This document shows positions 29,466 to 38,539 of a stretch of DNA of 64,000 nucleotides, one piece after another. The notes beneath the pieces are model-generated. The model was not told the origin of the DNA. It did no database searches and saw only the letters and a list, made by a program, of their open reading frames with translations. The position numbers were made by a program, and so were the translations under genes. This DNA is from Thermoanaerobacterium sp. RBIITD (GTDB lineage: Bacteria; Bacillota; Thermoanaerobacteria; Thermoanaerobacterales; Thermoanaerobacteraceae), in NCBI RefSeq assembly GCF_900205865.1, contig NZ_LT906662.1, positions 682,001 through 746,000 of the forward strand. The letters are read 5' to 3'. Each line of letters opens with the position of its first letter. The first letter of the stretch is position 1.

Positions 29466-30523
29466 GATGCCATCTCCTCCTTTTTAACCTTTTTAAATTT
29501 ACCCTTTAGGATTTCTATTATCTTATCAGCTGCGACAAAGAATATTATTAAACCTGTTATAACGTCTGTAAGCTGTCCGGGAACCTGTGCATTCAATTGC
29601 ATATACTGTGAACCCGTTCCAAGTGCTGCAAATAATAGTGCTGCAAAAATTACACCGATAGGGTTATTTTTTGCAAGCAGAGAAACAACAATTGCGGTAT
29701 AACCATATCCTGATGTAAAGCTATCATAAAGTCTGTGCTGTACACCCATAACTTGAACGGCACCTGCAAGTCCTGCAAATATTCCGCTTAAGCTCAAAGA
29801 GAGTATAATATTAAATGGAACATTCATACCTGCATATTTAGATGCTCGCTGATTAAAACCAACAGCCCTCATCTCATAGCCCCATACTGTTTTATACATA
29901 AGCCAGTATACAAAAAGTGCTGCTATTATGGCTATAAAAATCCCATATGAGAGCTGTGTACCACCAATTAGCGTTGGTAAAACCGCAGATTTTTTAATAA
30001 GCGGTGATTGCGGCACAGAGCCTTTTTGCATCATAGGCCCGAACTCTAATAGATAATGGCTAAAATATATCGCTACATAGCTCATCATCATTGTCGTTAT
30101 TACTTCGTGTGCACCAGTATATGCCTTAGCAAAACCAGGAACAATTCCACCCCAGAGCCCACCTGCAATCATTGCTGCAATAAGTGCAAATGGTATATGG
30201 ATGTACCATGGCAGACCATTAAAATTATATCCAACCCATGTTCCAACTATCGCACCAATCCAATACTGTCCTTCTGCACCAATGTTAAAGAGCCCTGCAT
30301 TAAAAGCAATTGCAACACCAAGGCCCGTTATAATAAGTGGAACAGCATTTGCAAGTGTATTTGCAATATTGTCTATATTTCCAAATGCGCCAATAAATAA
30401 TGATGCATACGCCGTAATAGGATTAAAACCCGTTGCCAACATTATTATAGAACCTATTATGATTGCGATTAATACAGCAAAAGCAGGCATATAAATACTT
30501 TTTAATATATTTTTCATCATCAC
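29462..30523 (-). CDS. Nucleoside ABC transporter permease (NupP/YufP-like)
   Basis: The 353-residue permease is the partner of the downstream one. It shows the BMP-family segments AGLFNIGAEGQYWIGA and WGYEMRAVGFNQRASKYAGM. Overlaps of 4 nt on both sides indicate tight translational coupling with the ATPase and the second permease. Confidence 0.9.
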   Translation of the reverse strand: MMMKNILKSIYMPAFAVLIAIIIGSIIMLATGFNPITAYASLFIGAFGNIDNIANTLANAVPLIITGLGVAIAFNAGLFNIGAEGQYWIGAIVGTWVGYNFNGLPWYIHIPFALIAAMIAGGLWGGIVPGFAKAYTGAHEVITTMMMSYVAIYFSHYLLEFGPMMQKGSVPQSPLIKKSAVLPTLIGGTQLSYGIFIAIIAALFVYWLMYKTVWGYEMRAVGFNQRASKYAGMNVPFNIILSLSLSGIFAGLAGAVQVMGVQHRLYDSFTSGYGYTAIVVSLLAKNNPIGVIFAALLFAALGTGSQYMQLNAQVPGQLTDVITGLIIFFVAADKIIEILKGKFKKVKKEEMAS

Positions 30524-32046
30524 ACCTCCGCTTCTTTTGCTCCAAATTGTGAACCTGCCATGAGTAAGCCAATTCTCTCTCTTGTAGCTGTCTTTCCGTC
30601 AAGAATGTCCATTAATTTACCATTATGGATTACACCAATTCTATCTGATAGTGACATTATCTCTTCTAATTCTAATGAAACGAGTAATATTCCAGAACCT
30701 TCATCTCTCAATTTAAGAAGTCTCTTATGAATATACTCTATAGCGCCGACATCCATACCCCTTGTTGGCTGTACCGCAATTAAAAGCTTTGGATTTGTTC
30801 CAACTTCTCTTGCAAGTATTACTTTTTGCTGGTTACCACCTGATAGATTACCAGCTAAAATCGTGTAATCTGTCGGTCTTATATCAAATTCTTTTATCTT
30901 TTCATCCGCATTTTTAAATACTTTTTTATATTGGATAATACCATTTTTAGAGTATTCATTATTTTTATACTCTTTCATGACTAAATTTTCAGCAACGGAG
31001 AAATTCATTATAAGCCCTTCTTGCTGTCTGTCCTGCGGTATATACGATATTCCGAGCTTGTACCTTTCACGTGTAGGCATTTTCTCTATATTTTTACCAT
31101 TGTATTTTATTATTCCGGATTTTATTGGCCTTAATCCCATTAACGCTTCAATAAGCTCAGTCTGTCCATTGCCATCTATACCTGCAAGTCCAAATATTTC
31201 TCCACTTTTCACGTCAAAACTTACATCTTTAACTTTGTTTACATTCTGCTCACCAGTAACATTTAAGTCTTTTACAGTAAGGACTACATCACCTGGTTTG
31301 TATTCTGTCTTTTCTACTCTTAATACAACTTCCCTGCCAACCATAAGGTTTGCTAATTCCTGTTGAGATGTATCCTTTGTATTCAAAGTTCCAACGGTCT
31401 TTCCTCGTCTCATGACTGTTACTTTATCGGATATCTCCATAACTTCTTCAAGCTTATGACTTATAAATATTATAGATATTCCTTGTTTTTTGAGATTTTT
31501 CATTATCTCAAAAAGTTCTTCTATCTCTTGTGGTGTCAGCATAGCAGTAGGCTCGTCCAAAATTAACAGTTTTGCATTTCTGTAAAATGCTTTTATAATT
31601 TCTACCCTTTGCTGCAACCCAACAGTAAGATCTTTTACCTTTATGTCTGGATCTATATCAAGATGATATTTTTTTGAGATATTTTTAATAAGTTCATTTG
31701 CCTTCTTTTTGTTGTAAGAAATTCCCCCAGGTTCTGCACCTAATACTATATTCTCAGCAACAGTAAGAACGGGTATTAGCATAAAATGCTGATGTACCAT
31801 GCCAATTCCTTTTTCTATTGCCTCATGAGGTCCATTTAAATTTAACACCTCACCATTAAATTTTAATATGCCTGAATCAGGTTTATAAAGTCCATATATA
31901 ACGTTCATTAAAGTAGATTTACCAGCACCGTTTTCGCCAAGTATTGCGTGTATTTCCCCTTTTTCTACTGTCAAATTTACTCCATCATTCGCTCTGACTT
32001 TTGGAAAAATCTTCGTAATATTATTGACTTCAAGTAAAGCACTCAT
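30520..32046 (-). CDS. Nucleoside ABC transporter ATPase (NupO/YufO-like)
   Basis: The 508-residue protein has two fused ABC domains. The first has a complete Walker A (GENGAGKST, residues 37-45) and LDEPTAML. The second has a degenerate Walker A (IDGNGQTE) but a signature LSGGNQQK, as is usual for RbsA-type ATPases. The ATG at 32046 follows AGGAGG; the open frame runs ten codons further upstream through the intergenic hairpin. It powers nucleoside import with the two permeases. Confidence 0.93.
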   Translation of the reverse strand: MSALLEVNNITKIFPKVRANDGVNLTVEKGEIHAILGENGAGKSTLMNVIYGLYKPDSGILKFNGEVLNLNGPHEAIEKGIGMVHQHFMLIPVLTVAENIVLGAEPGGISYNKKKANELIKNISKKYHLDIDPDIKVKDLTVGLQQRVEIIKAFYRNAKLLILDEPTAMLTPQEIEELFEIMKNLKKQGISIIFISHKLEEVMEISDKVTVMRRGKTVGTLNTKDTSQQELANLMVGREVVLRVEKTEYKPGDVVLTVKDLNVTGEQNVNKVKDVSFDVKSGEIFGLAGIDGNGQTELIEALMGLRPIKSGIIKYNGKNIEKMPTRERYKLGISYIPQDRQQEGLIMNFSVAENLVMKEYKNNEYSKNGIIQYKKVFKNADEKIKEFDIRPTDYTILAGNLSGGNQQKVILAREVGTNPKLLIAVQPTRGMDVGAIEYIHKRLLKLRDEGSGILLVSLELEEIMSLSDRIGVIHNGKLMDILDGKTATRERIGLLMAGSQFGAKEAEV

Positions 32047-32060
32047 TAAAATACCTCCTA

Positions 32061-32086
32061 AAAAGGGGCTGAACACTGTCAGCCCC
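32061..32086 (-). terminator. Partial terminator between binding protein and ATPase genes
   Basis: Stem GGGGCTGA / TCAGCCCC with an ACACTG loop is followed on the minus strand by TTTTT and then the ATPase Shine-Dalgarno. It would let more binding protein than transporter be made. Confidence 0.75.
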
Positions 32087-32097
32087 GAAGTTTGCCT

Positions 32098-33153
32098 TTA
32101 TTTTTGTACTTTATCTGAAACTTTTATGCTTCCGTCCTTAATCTGTTTTGCATAATCATTGACTTTATCAATTACTGTTTGTGGTACATCTTTTATTGGC
32201 TTTGCAAATCCAACACCATCATTTGATAAGTCGAAATACACCATACCGCTTTTGAACTTGTTATCAAGTGCACTCTTTATAATATCAAATGTCGCAACAT
32301 CAACTTTCTTAAGTGCTGATGTCATAACAGTTTCAGGTGCTAAATAATTCTGGTCTGCATCGACACCTATTGCAAATATATTCTTTTCTTGTGCCGCCTT
32401 TATAACACCGTCACCTGTTTGTCCAGCAACAGGGAATACTACGTCAGCACCTTGGCTTATCTGTGTTAATGCCATTTGTTTACCTGTTGCAGGATCATCA
32501 AATTTGCCAGTATAACTTACAAGCACTTTAGTATCTGGATTTACTGCTTTAACACCTTGCTGGAAACCTGCTATATAGCTGTCAACCGGTGGTATTTGCA
32601 TTCCTCCAACAACACCTACTACATTTTGATCATTTATTTTAGGATTCTTTTCTTTTTCCATAAGTCCTGCCATAACACCAACTAAGTATCCACATTGCTC
32701 TGTCTTAAATGATGCTGATGCAACATTTGGCCTATCTGTTATATCAGAGTCTATTATCATAAACTTTACATCGGGGAATTGTTGTGAAACCTGTTCAACT
32801 GCGTCTTTCATAAGGAAACCAACTGCTATTATTAGGTTGTATTTCTGCTGTGCAAACTGTGTTAGATTTGTCACATAATCTGTCTGCTGTTTTGACTGTA
32901 TGAAATTTGTCGTAATGCCAAGATCTTTTTTGGCTTTTTCAAGTCCTTGATATGCCAACTGGTTGAAACTGTGGTCATTTATGCCGCCGACATCTGTAAC
33001 AAGTCCTACTTTAAAGTCTTTGTTTTTAGCTGTTTCACTTGTACTCTTTGACTGTGTTGATTCTTGTTTTGTCTTTGCTGTGCAACCTGATAGCAATGAT
33101 AAAGCAAGTACAGTTACAAGAATCAATGAAAGCACTACACGTAACTTTTTCAT
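32098..33153 (-). CDS. BMP-family nucleoside-binding lipoprotein (NupN/PnrA-like)
   Basis: This is the extracellular substrate-binding lipoprotein of the nucleoside ABC transporter. The 351-residue protein has a lipoprotein signal peptide with lipobox LLSGC (Cys24). BMP-family motifs follow: VGLVTDVGGINDHSFNQLAY, VGVVGGMQIPPVDSYIAGF and IFAIGVDADQNY. It is the first gene of the operon. The adjacent phosphorylase, deaminase and phosphopentomutase genes make nucleosides the likely ligand. Confidence 0.94.
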   Translation of the reverse strand: MKKLRVVLSLILVTVLALSLLSGCTAKTKQESTQSKSTSETAKNKDFKVGLVTDVGGINDHSFNQLAYQGLEKAKKDLGITTNFIQSKQQTDYVTNLTQFAQQKYNLIIAVGFLMKDAVEQVSQQFPDVKFMIIDSDITDRPNVASASFKTEQCGYLVGVMAGLMEKEKNPKINDQNVVGVVGGMQIPPVDSYIAGFQQGVKAVNPDTKVLVSYTGKFDDPATGKQMALTQISQGADVVFPVAGQTGDGVIKAAQEKNIFAIGVDADQNYLAPETVMTSALKKVDVATFDIIKSALDNKFKSGMVYFDLSNDGVGFAKPIKDVPQTVIDKVNDYAKQIKDGSIKVSDKVQK

Positions 33154-33213
33154 TGTATAACCTCCTATTATTTGTTATCGTTTTCCATTTTTTAACCCAC
33201 TTAAATAAATTTA

Positions 33214-33265
33214 TTGTTGTCTGACATCTAACAAGATTATAATTCTATCATTATATGAAATACAA
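33214..33265 (-). promoter_or_regulatory. Promoter and candidate GntR operator of nucleoside operon
   Basis: TTGTAT (33260-33265) and a perfect TATAAT (33236-33241) are spaced by 18 nt. A 21-bp imperfect inverted repeat with TTGTT / AACAA ends (33214-33234) covers the predicted start site, where a repressor such as the operon's own GntR protein would bind. Confidence 0.55.
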
Positions 33266-33366
33266 CACCTCCTATGTCTCATATTATGAATATATGTCCT
33301 GTTTTCTATGTATTTCTCTTTTATTCTCAATTTTTTATTGTATTTGTATTTTCATTTGATAATTTA

Positions 33367-33999
33367 TTACCCTTTCATGGAAATATTTAATATTTCCTCT
33401 TTGACCGGTTCATACCTCTTTATAAGGTCCTCACACATTTTTACTGCACTTTTTGTTATATTTTCATCTTTTATATATTGAGCATTGACTTTAACATTAA
33501 TCATGGCACTATGAAGTCCTGCAAAAAGGAGCAGTGCACCAACAGCGGCATCTGATACAGCATTTTGATTTCCATATTGTGCGATAAGTAGTGTCGGTGT
33601 AAATCCTTCACCGCATAATTGTGCCAGTTTTAAAGGTACATTCATAGCATTTATGTAGGCTTTTTGTAAAGTTTCATTTCTAATTGCTTTATTTTCATCA
33701 GTGTCCCTTGGCATCTTAATAGCCTTAATCACGGCTTCATATGCATTTTTGTCATCATCAATCAATTTTATGTATTCATCAAGGAGTCTTTCACATATCT
33801 TTAAGCCATTTTCAATTTCGTCTTTTATATCGCTGTCATATTCATTATAGAAATCTCTTCCTATTGTAAGATTATAAACCATCGATGAAAGTGCTATACC
33901 AAGTCCAGCTGCGACCGCCGCGGCACTTCCACCACCTGGTGCTGGTGTGGCTGATGCTACTTTCCTTAGATAATCATTAAGAGAATCATTTATAAGCAT
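33367..33999 (-). CDS. fchA: Cyclodeaminase/cyclohydrolase family protein (FchA-like)
   Basis: It is related to formimidoyl-tetrahydrofolate cyclodeaminase and methenyl-tetrahydrofolate cyclohydrolase (FchA) of clostridia. The 210-residue helical protein starts with the family motif TPAPGGGSAAAVAAGLG. The ATG at 33999 is preferred: AAGGAGATGG lies 7 nt upstream. It lies downstream of ftcD, so the two probably form the split version of the animal bifunctional FTCD. Which of the two activities it has cannot be told from sequence. Confidence 0.88.
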   Translation of the reverse strand: MLINDSLNDYLRKVASATPAPGGGSAAAVAAGLGIALSSMVYNLTIGRDFYNEYDSDIKDEIENGLKICERLLDEYIKLIDDDKNAYEAVIKAIKMPRDTDENKAIRNETLQKAYINAMNVPLKLAQLCGEGFTPTLLIAQYGNQNAVSDAAVGALLLFAGLHSAMINVKVNAQYIKDENITKSAVKMCEDLIKRYEPVKEEILNISMKG

Positions 34000-34108
34000 A
34001 AAACCATCTCCTTTTTTAATACTCAAATTTATTATAACCTAATTTGTCTATTTATGCCAATTATTCTTTTTTAATTGAAAGTTGATCAACGTACATGACC
34101 CTTGTACA

Positions 34109-35005
34109 TTATTCGTAGATTCTATTTTCTATAACTTTATCATAGGAGAAATTTTCCATCCTTAAATAATACTCTGCAGTATCATAAAGTGCTTTTGCAG
34201 GTATTAAGCCTATCAATTCACTACTAATTACATTTACACCATACCTTGCCGCCTCACTTTTTATTGTTTCAAAGACTCTATATACTGGAGTTTTTGTAAA
34301 GTTTGTTAGATTCATTGAAACCTGAACAATATTTCTTTCTTTTAAATTTACTCCCATTGCTTTTACATACCTGTATCCACCATTAGAAAATCTTACTGCT
34401 TTAGCAATTTTATTTGCGATTTCTATATTATCTGTAGAAAGATTGACATTATATGCAATTAAATAATGTCTTGCACCGACAACAGTTGCACCACTTTTTT
34501 CGTTCATTTCTTGCGGACCGAAATCAGGTATCCACTCGGGTTTTTTTATCTTCTCAAAAAAATGTTCATATTCTCCTCTTCTTATATCCTCGAGCCGCTT
34601 TCTCTCTGGCTTTGTCTGAGCTTCCTCATAAAGATAAACAGGTATTTTAAGCTCTTCACCGATGCGTTTTCCTACCTCTTTAGCTAGCTCAACACATTCA
34701 TCCATTGTCACATTTTTTACAGGAATAAATGGCATAACATCTAAAGCGCCTATCCTTGGATGCTCACCTCTATGTAGCCTCATATCTATTATTTCAGAAG
34801 CTTTTTTAGCAAGATTAAATGCGGCCTCTTTAAGCCCTTCAATATCACCGCAAAATGTTATAACAGATCTATTATGATCCTTATCTGATGAATAATCTAA
34901 CAATTTAACCTCTTTTACTGCTACTACTTCTGCAACAAGTTCCGCTATTTTTTTAGAGTCTCTTCCTTCGCTGATATTTGGTACACATTCAATAATCTTT
35001 TTCAC
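34109..35005 (-). CDS. ftcD: Glutamate formimidoyltransferase
   Basis: It moves the formimino (or formyl) group between glutamate and tetrahydrofolate. The 298-residue protein shows IIECVPNISEGRD, DHNRSVITF, and HRGEHPRIGALDVMPFIPV, the family signatures. The cyclodeaminase-like gene follows 109 nt downstream. No histidine-degradation genes are seen nearby, so a role in folate one-carbon balance is possible. Confidence 0.95.
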   Translation of the reverse strand: MKKIIECVPNISEGRDSKKIAELVAEVVAVKEVKLLDYSSDKDHNRSVITFCGDIEGLKEAAFNLAKKASEIIDMRLHRGEHPRIGALDVMPFIPVKNVTMDECVELAKEVGKRIGEELKIPVYLYEEAQTKPERKRLEDIRRGEYEHFFEKIKKPEWIPDFGPQEMNEKSGATVVGARHYLIAYNVNLSTDNIEIANKIAKAVRFSNGGYRYVKAMGVNLKERNIVQVSMNLTNFTKTPVYRVFETIKSEAARYGVNVISSELIGLIPAKALYDTAEYYLRMENFSYDKVIENRIYE

Positions 35006-35150
35006 TAGTATCCCTCATTCTTAAAATAATTAGTATAAAGCGTGATATACTTCACATTATTGCACAGATTGAAAATGTTCAAGTATTTATGGTAAAACAT
35101 ATCATATAAATAAGATATAATAAATAATGCACTTTTTCAACAAAAAATTA

Positions 35151-35169
35151 AAGAGCCATAAAGGCTCTC
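35151..35169 (-). terminator. Terminator after DNRLRE gene
   Basis: Stem AGAGCC / GGCTCT with a short loop, followed on the minus strand by TTAATTTTTTG, directly at the stop. Confidence 0.75.
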
Positions 35170-36018
35170 TTAAGGTTCTGTCGTTGCTGCATATATTACA
35201 AGATTTGCACTTTGCCCTGGTGTATATGATTTAAATGCTACCCTTGCATATGGCATATGACCGTCTGTATTCATTATTAAATGATCCCCGGGGCCAAAAA
35301 CAGGAACAGAAATAAACGGAAGTATATTATCTATCCAGTCAATACCGTCTGCACTAAGTTGTACAATTACATATGCATTATTGGCTCCACCTATATTTCT
35401 TATTCCAAAAGTTGCTGTTCTCGGACCTAATATTAGTGGAGTAGATCCAGTATAATTATCCGTCGTCATTACATATTCAGGTGGATATACTATGGTTTTC
35501 TCCATCATATAATCTATAACAAGTTGCGGACGATTAGCTGGATTTGCACACTCTTTACTTCTAAAGCCGATAAGTGAAAGTGTCGTTTCCAGGCATATTA
35601 CCGTCACACCATAATTTACAATGGTATTATCTATCCATCCTTTAACTAAGTTTGTTATATCCCATTCGAGATAGGTATTTATTTCATTAGTAATATTTAA
35701 AACGGCATCTGGTGTTGTTGATACCGGCGGCCGGTTATTATAAGCCACTGTACTTTCAGAGAAACTGCTTAAATTGCGATATACTTTAACGGACTTCATT
35801 ATAGCTGGCACATCATTTCTATAAATATACATTCTCAATTTTGCAGAATTTATTGAGCTACTCGCAGGTATTGATGATACATCAAATTGAATAAGACTTC
35901 TATATCTATCATTTATCCCTTGATAAAGCCCTACAAAAAGGGCATCACTCCCTCCAAAATTTGTTGTTGGATAATATTCAGAAATATATGCATCCTGTAC
36001 TGGGGATAGTGAGAGCAT
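35170..36018 (-). CDS. DNRLRE-domain protein with DUF6385-like C-terminus
   Basis: The 282-residue protein has an N-terminal jelly-roll DNRLRE-type domain (DAYISEYYPTTNFGG, LIQFDVSSIP, WDITNLVKGW, RPQLVIDY) to about residue 170, then a second beta-rich domain rich in Gly, Pro and Asn. There is no signal peptide, so it may be an intracellular or spore-surface structural protein; that is inference. It is translated right after a 61-residue protein whose stop lies inside this gene's Shine-Dalgarno region. Confidence 0.8.
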   Translation of the reverse strand: MLSLSPVQDAYISEYYPTTNFGGSDALFVGLYQGINDRYRSLIQFDVSSIPASSSINSAKLRMYIYRNDVPAIMKSVKVYRNLSSFSESTVAYNNRPPVSTTPDAVLNITNEINTYLEWDITNLVKGWIDNTIVNYGVTVICLETTLSLIGFRSKECANPANRPQLVIDYMMEKTIVYPPEYVMTTDNYTGSTPLILGPRTATFGIRNIGGANNAYVIVQLSADGIDWIDNILPFISVPVFGPGDHLIMNTDGHMPYARVAFKSYTPGQSANLVIYAATTEP

Positions 36019-36027
36019 GACACAATA

Positions 36028-36213
36028 TCACCTCTTTACTAATTTTGAAAAACTTTTATTTTCATCATTTAAAGTAGCTAATTTTGACATACTTTTTCCG
36101 GATGTTACTAAATTTACATCACTTATCAAACTACTATTTAAAATGCCTATATCTATTGATGAAATATTTTTATTATTTTTATCATCGGATATTAGATCAG
36201 CATTAACAGACAT
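36028..36213 (-). CDS. Small 61-residue protein, unknown
   Basis: I do not recognise this protein. It is polar, rich in Ser, Asn, Asp and Lys, with no membrane segment. The ATG is preceded by a near-perfect Shine-Dalgarno (AAGGAGATATCA, then ATG), and the TGA stop overlaps the AGAGGTGA site of the DNRLRE gene 9 nt downstream. This arrangement strongly supports a real, co-translated gene. Confidence 0.65.
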   Translation of the reverse strand: MSVNADLISDDKNNKNISSIDIGILNSSLISDVNLVTSGKSMSKLATLNDENKSFSKLVKR

Positions 36214-36284
36214 TGATATCTCCTTCCAAAATATATTTCTTCTATAATATAATATAGATACATAATTTATGTTAATATTATTTC

Positions 36285-36302
36285 ACAAATATTAATATTT
36301 GT
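36285..36302. repeat. Perfect 18-bp palindrome upstream of the 61-aa/DNRLRE operon
   Basis: ACAAATATTAATATTTGT is a perfect palindrome about 70-90 nt upstream of the 61-residue gene. It may be an operator, though pure A/T palindromes arise easily here. Confidence 0.45.
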
Positions 36303-36341
36303 TTTATATCATTATTGCTTTGTATTAGTTTTTTAATTAAT

Positions 36342-36371
36342 AAAAAAAATACGGACCATTAAGATCCGTAT
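36342..36371 (-). terminator. Terminator after DUF4914 gene
   Basis: Stem ATACGGA / TCCGTAT (36349-36371) followed by eight T on the minus strand. Confidence 0.88.
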
Positions 36372-36386
36372 AATATAACCCTATCC

Positions 36387-38258
36387 TTATAATATCTCTA
36401 TATAATCCTCCAGTTTCCCGTCATCAAGACAGCACTCTATAATCTGCCTTCCAAGCTGTGATAAATCCGTTGTTAAATATTTTTTTAGCTCTTTTTTGAA
36501 GAAATCTGTAAGTATTTTTGCTCCTTTATCAAAGGCTTCATCACCGACTTCGGGCTGTAAATTAACCTGTAAGAAGTGTTTTGGCATAAATTCTCCATCT
36601 ATTTTTAATGATTCCAAAGAATACCCGAGCAATGAGCAGCGGGAATGGCTTAACTGGTCAGGTCTAAATTTAGCTCCACCGCGCCTTGATAGATACTCTC
36701 TAGCTATCCATTGTGGCATAAAACCGACCTTATATGCACCAATATGCTGGTTCGGTATTAATACATATTTTGTCGCAGGTGTTTCTACAATTTGATCCAG
36801 TATCAAATTAGCATGTTTTACCATTTTCCCTGTTGCAAATGGCCAATAAGATCCAACACCCTCACTGCTTATTCCTTCTGTATCAATAATACTTGGATTT
36901 GCGTACCCCCTTGGTGCTACAAGTCTCCAAAGCCACGCTATTGAAGGTGGTAAGACATGGAGAATACCCATTATTCCATAAGAAGGGTTTTCCCTTGTAC
37001 ACGGTGGTGTCCTCACACCAAAACTTCTAATATCTATTTCAACGGCATCATTTACTGTATTTTTTATAAAACCTCGTGGCATTATTACCCTTGGATTTGT
37101 ACAAGGCTTGCCAGGACTATCCTCTATGTGATCCCATATGAGACATGTGGAATTTGGCACGCCAACGATATTTAGAAAAACCAATGGTTCTTTAGGATGT
37201 ATGCATAATCTTTCAAGGTCTGGGTTTGAACCATATTCAGTAATGTGGTCAAGCCTTATAAACCAACCTTTTTCAGCATCTTTTACAACTAATTTCTTGC
37301 TATCATTTTGATATGATGGATGGCATAATGCCATATCATCTGTCACAGGCTGTAGTTCACTGTTCTCCTTTAATTCCATATGGTATTTTTCATTTGTGAT
37401 TATGTTTGTACCAAAAAGAATCCTACCATCAAGCTCTCTCGGAAGTTGTTCTGTCATTTCACTTTTTCCACCGCCACTTGCACCTTCATGCATTATAGTC
37501 ATTATATTATCATATGGTGTGATTACTCTGACTGTCGAAGCATGAGCAGTAATCCATCCTTCTCTTTCACCTATATCAAGAAGGACACTGTATACGCCCT
37601 TTTTTGCACTTGGACCTGGATACAAATTATATGAAAAGAGCTCCTGTAAATCATCGCGCCTATTATGAACAACTACTTGTTTCCCATCGAAATGTGTATG
37701 TCTAAAAGGCGGCGCAACAAATATTATTGCAATGGGTTTAAACTCACCTTTAAGCTTTTCTTTAGGTATAAATCCCTGTATATCAGCAAGTGCTAAGACA
37801 AAAAATGCCGCATTCTTCGGGGCAACTACTAATGCCGGATATCCTAAGTTCTCATCACCGGCCATAAATGGCATAATAATCAAATCCTGTTCTCTTAGCC
37901 ATTGGAATGTTTTGTGCCTTAATGGTTCAAAATCTACGCCGAACCTATCTTTATACCTTATCTTATCTGTCTCTTTATCATCCGCTATAACCATACAGTT
38001 CGGTTCACGTCTCCTCATATATGGCTCAGGGTAATTTACAGCATAACCGTTTTTGCATTTTGTAACAGTTGCCTCTACAATTCTGCCATATCCTGGGACA
38101 TCATATGCAACTTCGAATGTGTCATTCTTCCCATATCCTATTGCTAAATTTAATAGTTGCTGTCTACTTTCTGGTATAATAGGATTTTTATCGCCTTTGA
38201 TAATTTCTTCAACATCCTCTGGTAATATGAAATAATCTAAAATACCAGTTTCCATCAT
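36387..38258 (-). CDS. DUF4914 family protein, PEPCK-like nucleotide-binding fold
   Basis: The 622-residue protein belongs to the uncharacterised DUF4914 family. A glycine-rich P-loop (HEGASGGGKSEMTEQ, near residue 290) resembles that of ATP-dependent phosphoenolpyruvate carboxykinase, and FGTNIITNEKYHM and several His/Arg-rich segments follow. The chosen ATG at 38258 lies 6 nt after AAAGGA; the frame remains open upstream, but that part reads like a membrane segment without family resemblance. It is a single-gene unit between two terminators. The reaction is unknown. Confidence 0.8.
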   Translation of the reverse strand: MMETGILDYFILPEDVEEIIKGDKNPIIPESRQQLLNLAIGYGKNDTFEVAYDVPGYGRIVEATVTKCKNGYAVNYPEPYMRRREPNCMVIADDKETDKIRYKDRFGVDFEPLRHKTFQWLREQDLIIMPFMAGDENLGYPALVVAPKNAAFFVLALADIQGFIPKEKLKGEFKPIAIIFVAPPFRHTHFDGKQVVVHNRRDDLQELFSYNLYPGPSAKKGVYSVLLDIGEREGWITAHASTVRVITPYDNIMTIMHEGASGGGKSEMTEQLPRELDGRILFGTNIITNEKYHMELKENSELQPVTDDMALCHPSYQNDSKKLVVKDAEKGWFIRLDHITEYGSNPDLERLCIHPKEPLVFLNIVGVPNSTCLIWDHIEDSPGKPCTNPRVIMPRGFIKNTVNDAVEIDIRSFGVRTPPCTRENPSYGIMGILHVLPPSIAWLWRLVAPRGYANPSIIDTEGISSEGVGSYWPFATGKMVKHANLILDQIVETPATKYVLIPNQHIGAYKVGFMPQWIAREYLSRRGGAKFRPDQLSHSRCSLLGYSLESLKIDGEFMPKHFLQVNLQPEVGDEAFDKGAKILTDFFKKELKKYLTTDLSQLGRQIIECCLDDGKLEDYIEIL

Positions 38259-38338
38259 TTTCATTCCTTTCACAACGCAAAGCGCATAATTTTTTGAAAT
38301 ACGATATATTAATAAAATAGAAAACAAATATTTTATAA

Positions 38339-38379
38339 AAGCCAATATTTATCCATTCTGCTTAGATAAATACTGGCTT
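38339..38379 (-). terminator. Terminator after corA
   Basis: Long stem AAGCCAGTATTTATC / GATAAATATTGGCTT with one mismatch, followed on the minus strand by TTATAAAATA. The roughly 160 nt between it and corA hold nothing recognisable. Confidence 0.65.
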
Positions 38380-38539
38380 ATAAATAACAAAATTTGATAA
38401 ATACTTCATAAAATCCCCCTATGACTAACTTTCAATATAGAAAAAATTCATATGATTTATTTTATCATTTTCAAGTAATAAAGTCAATCCTATTTCGGTG
38501 TTATTTACAATATGAATTTTTTATTTATGCTTTAATTCA

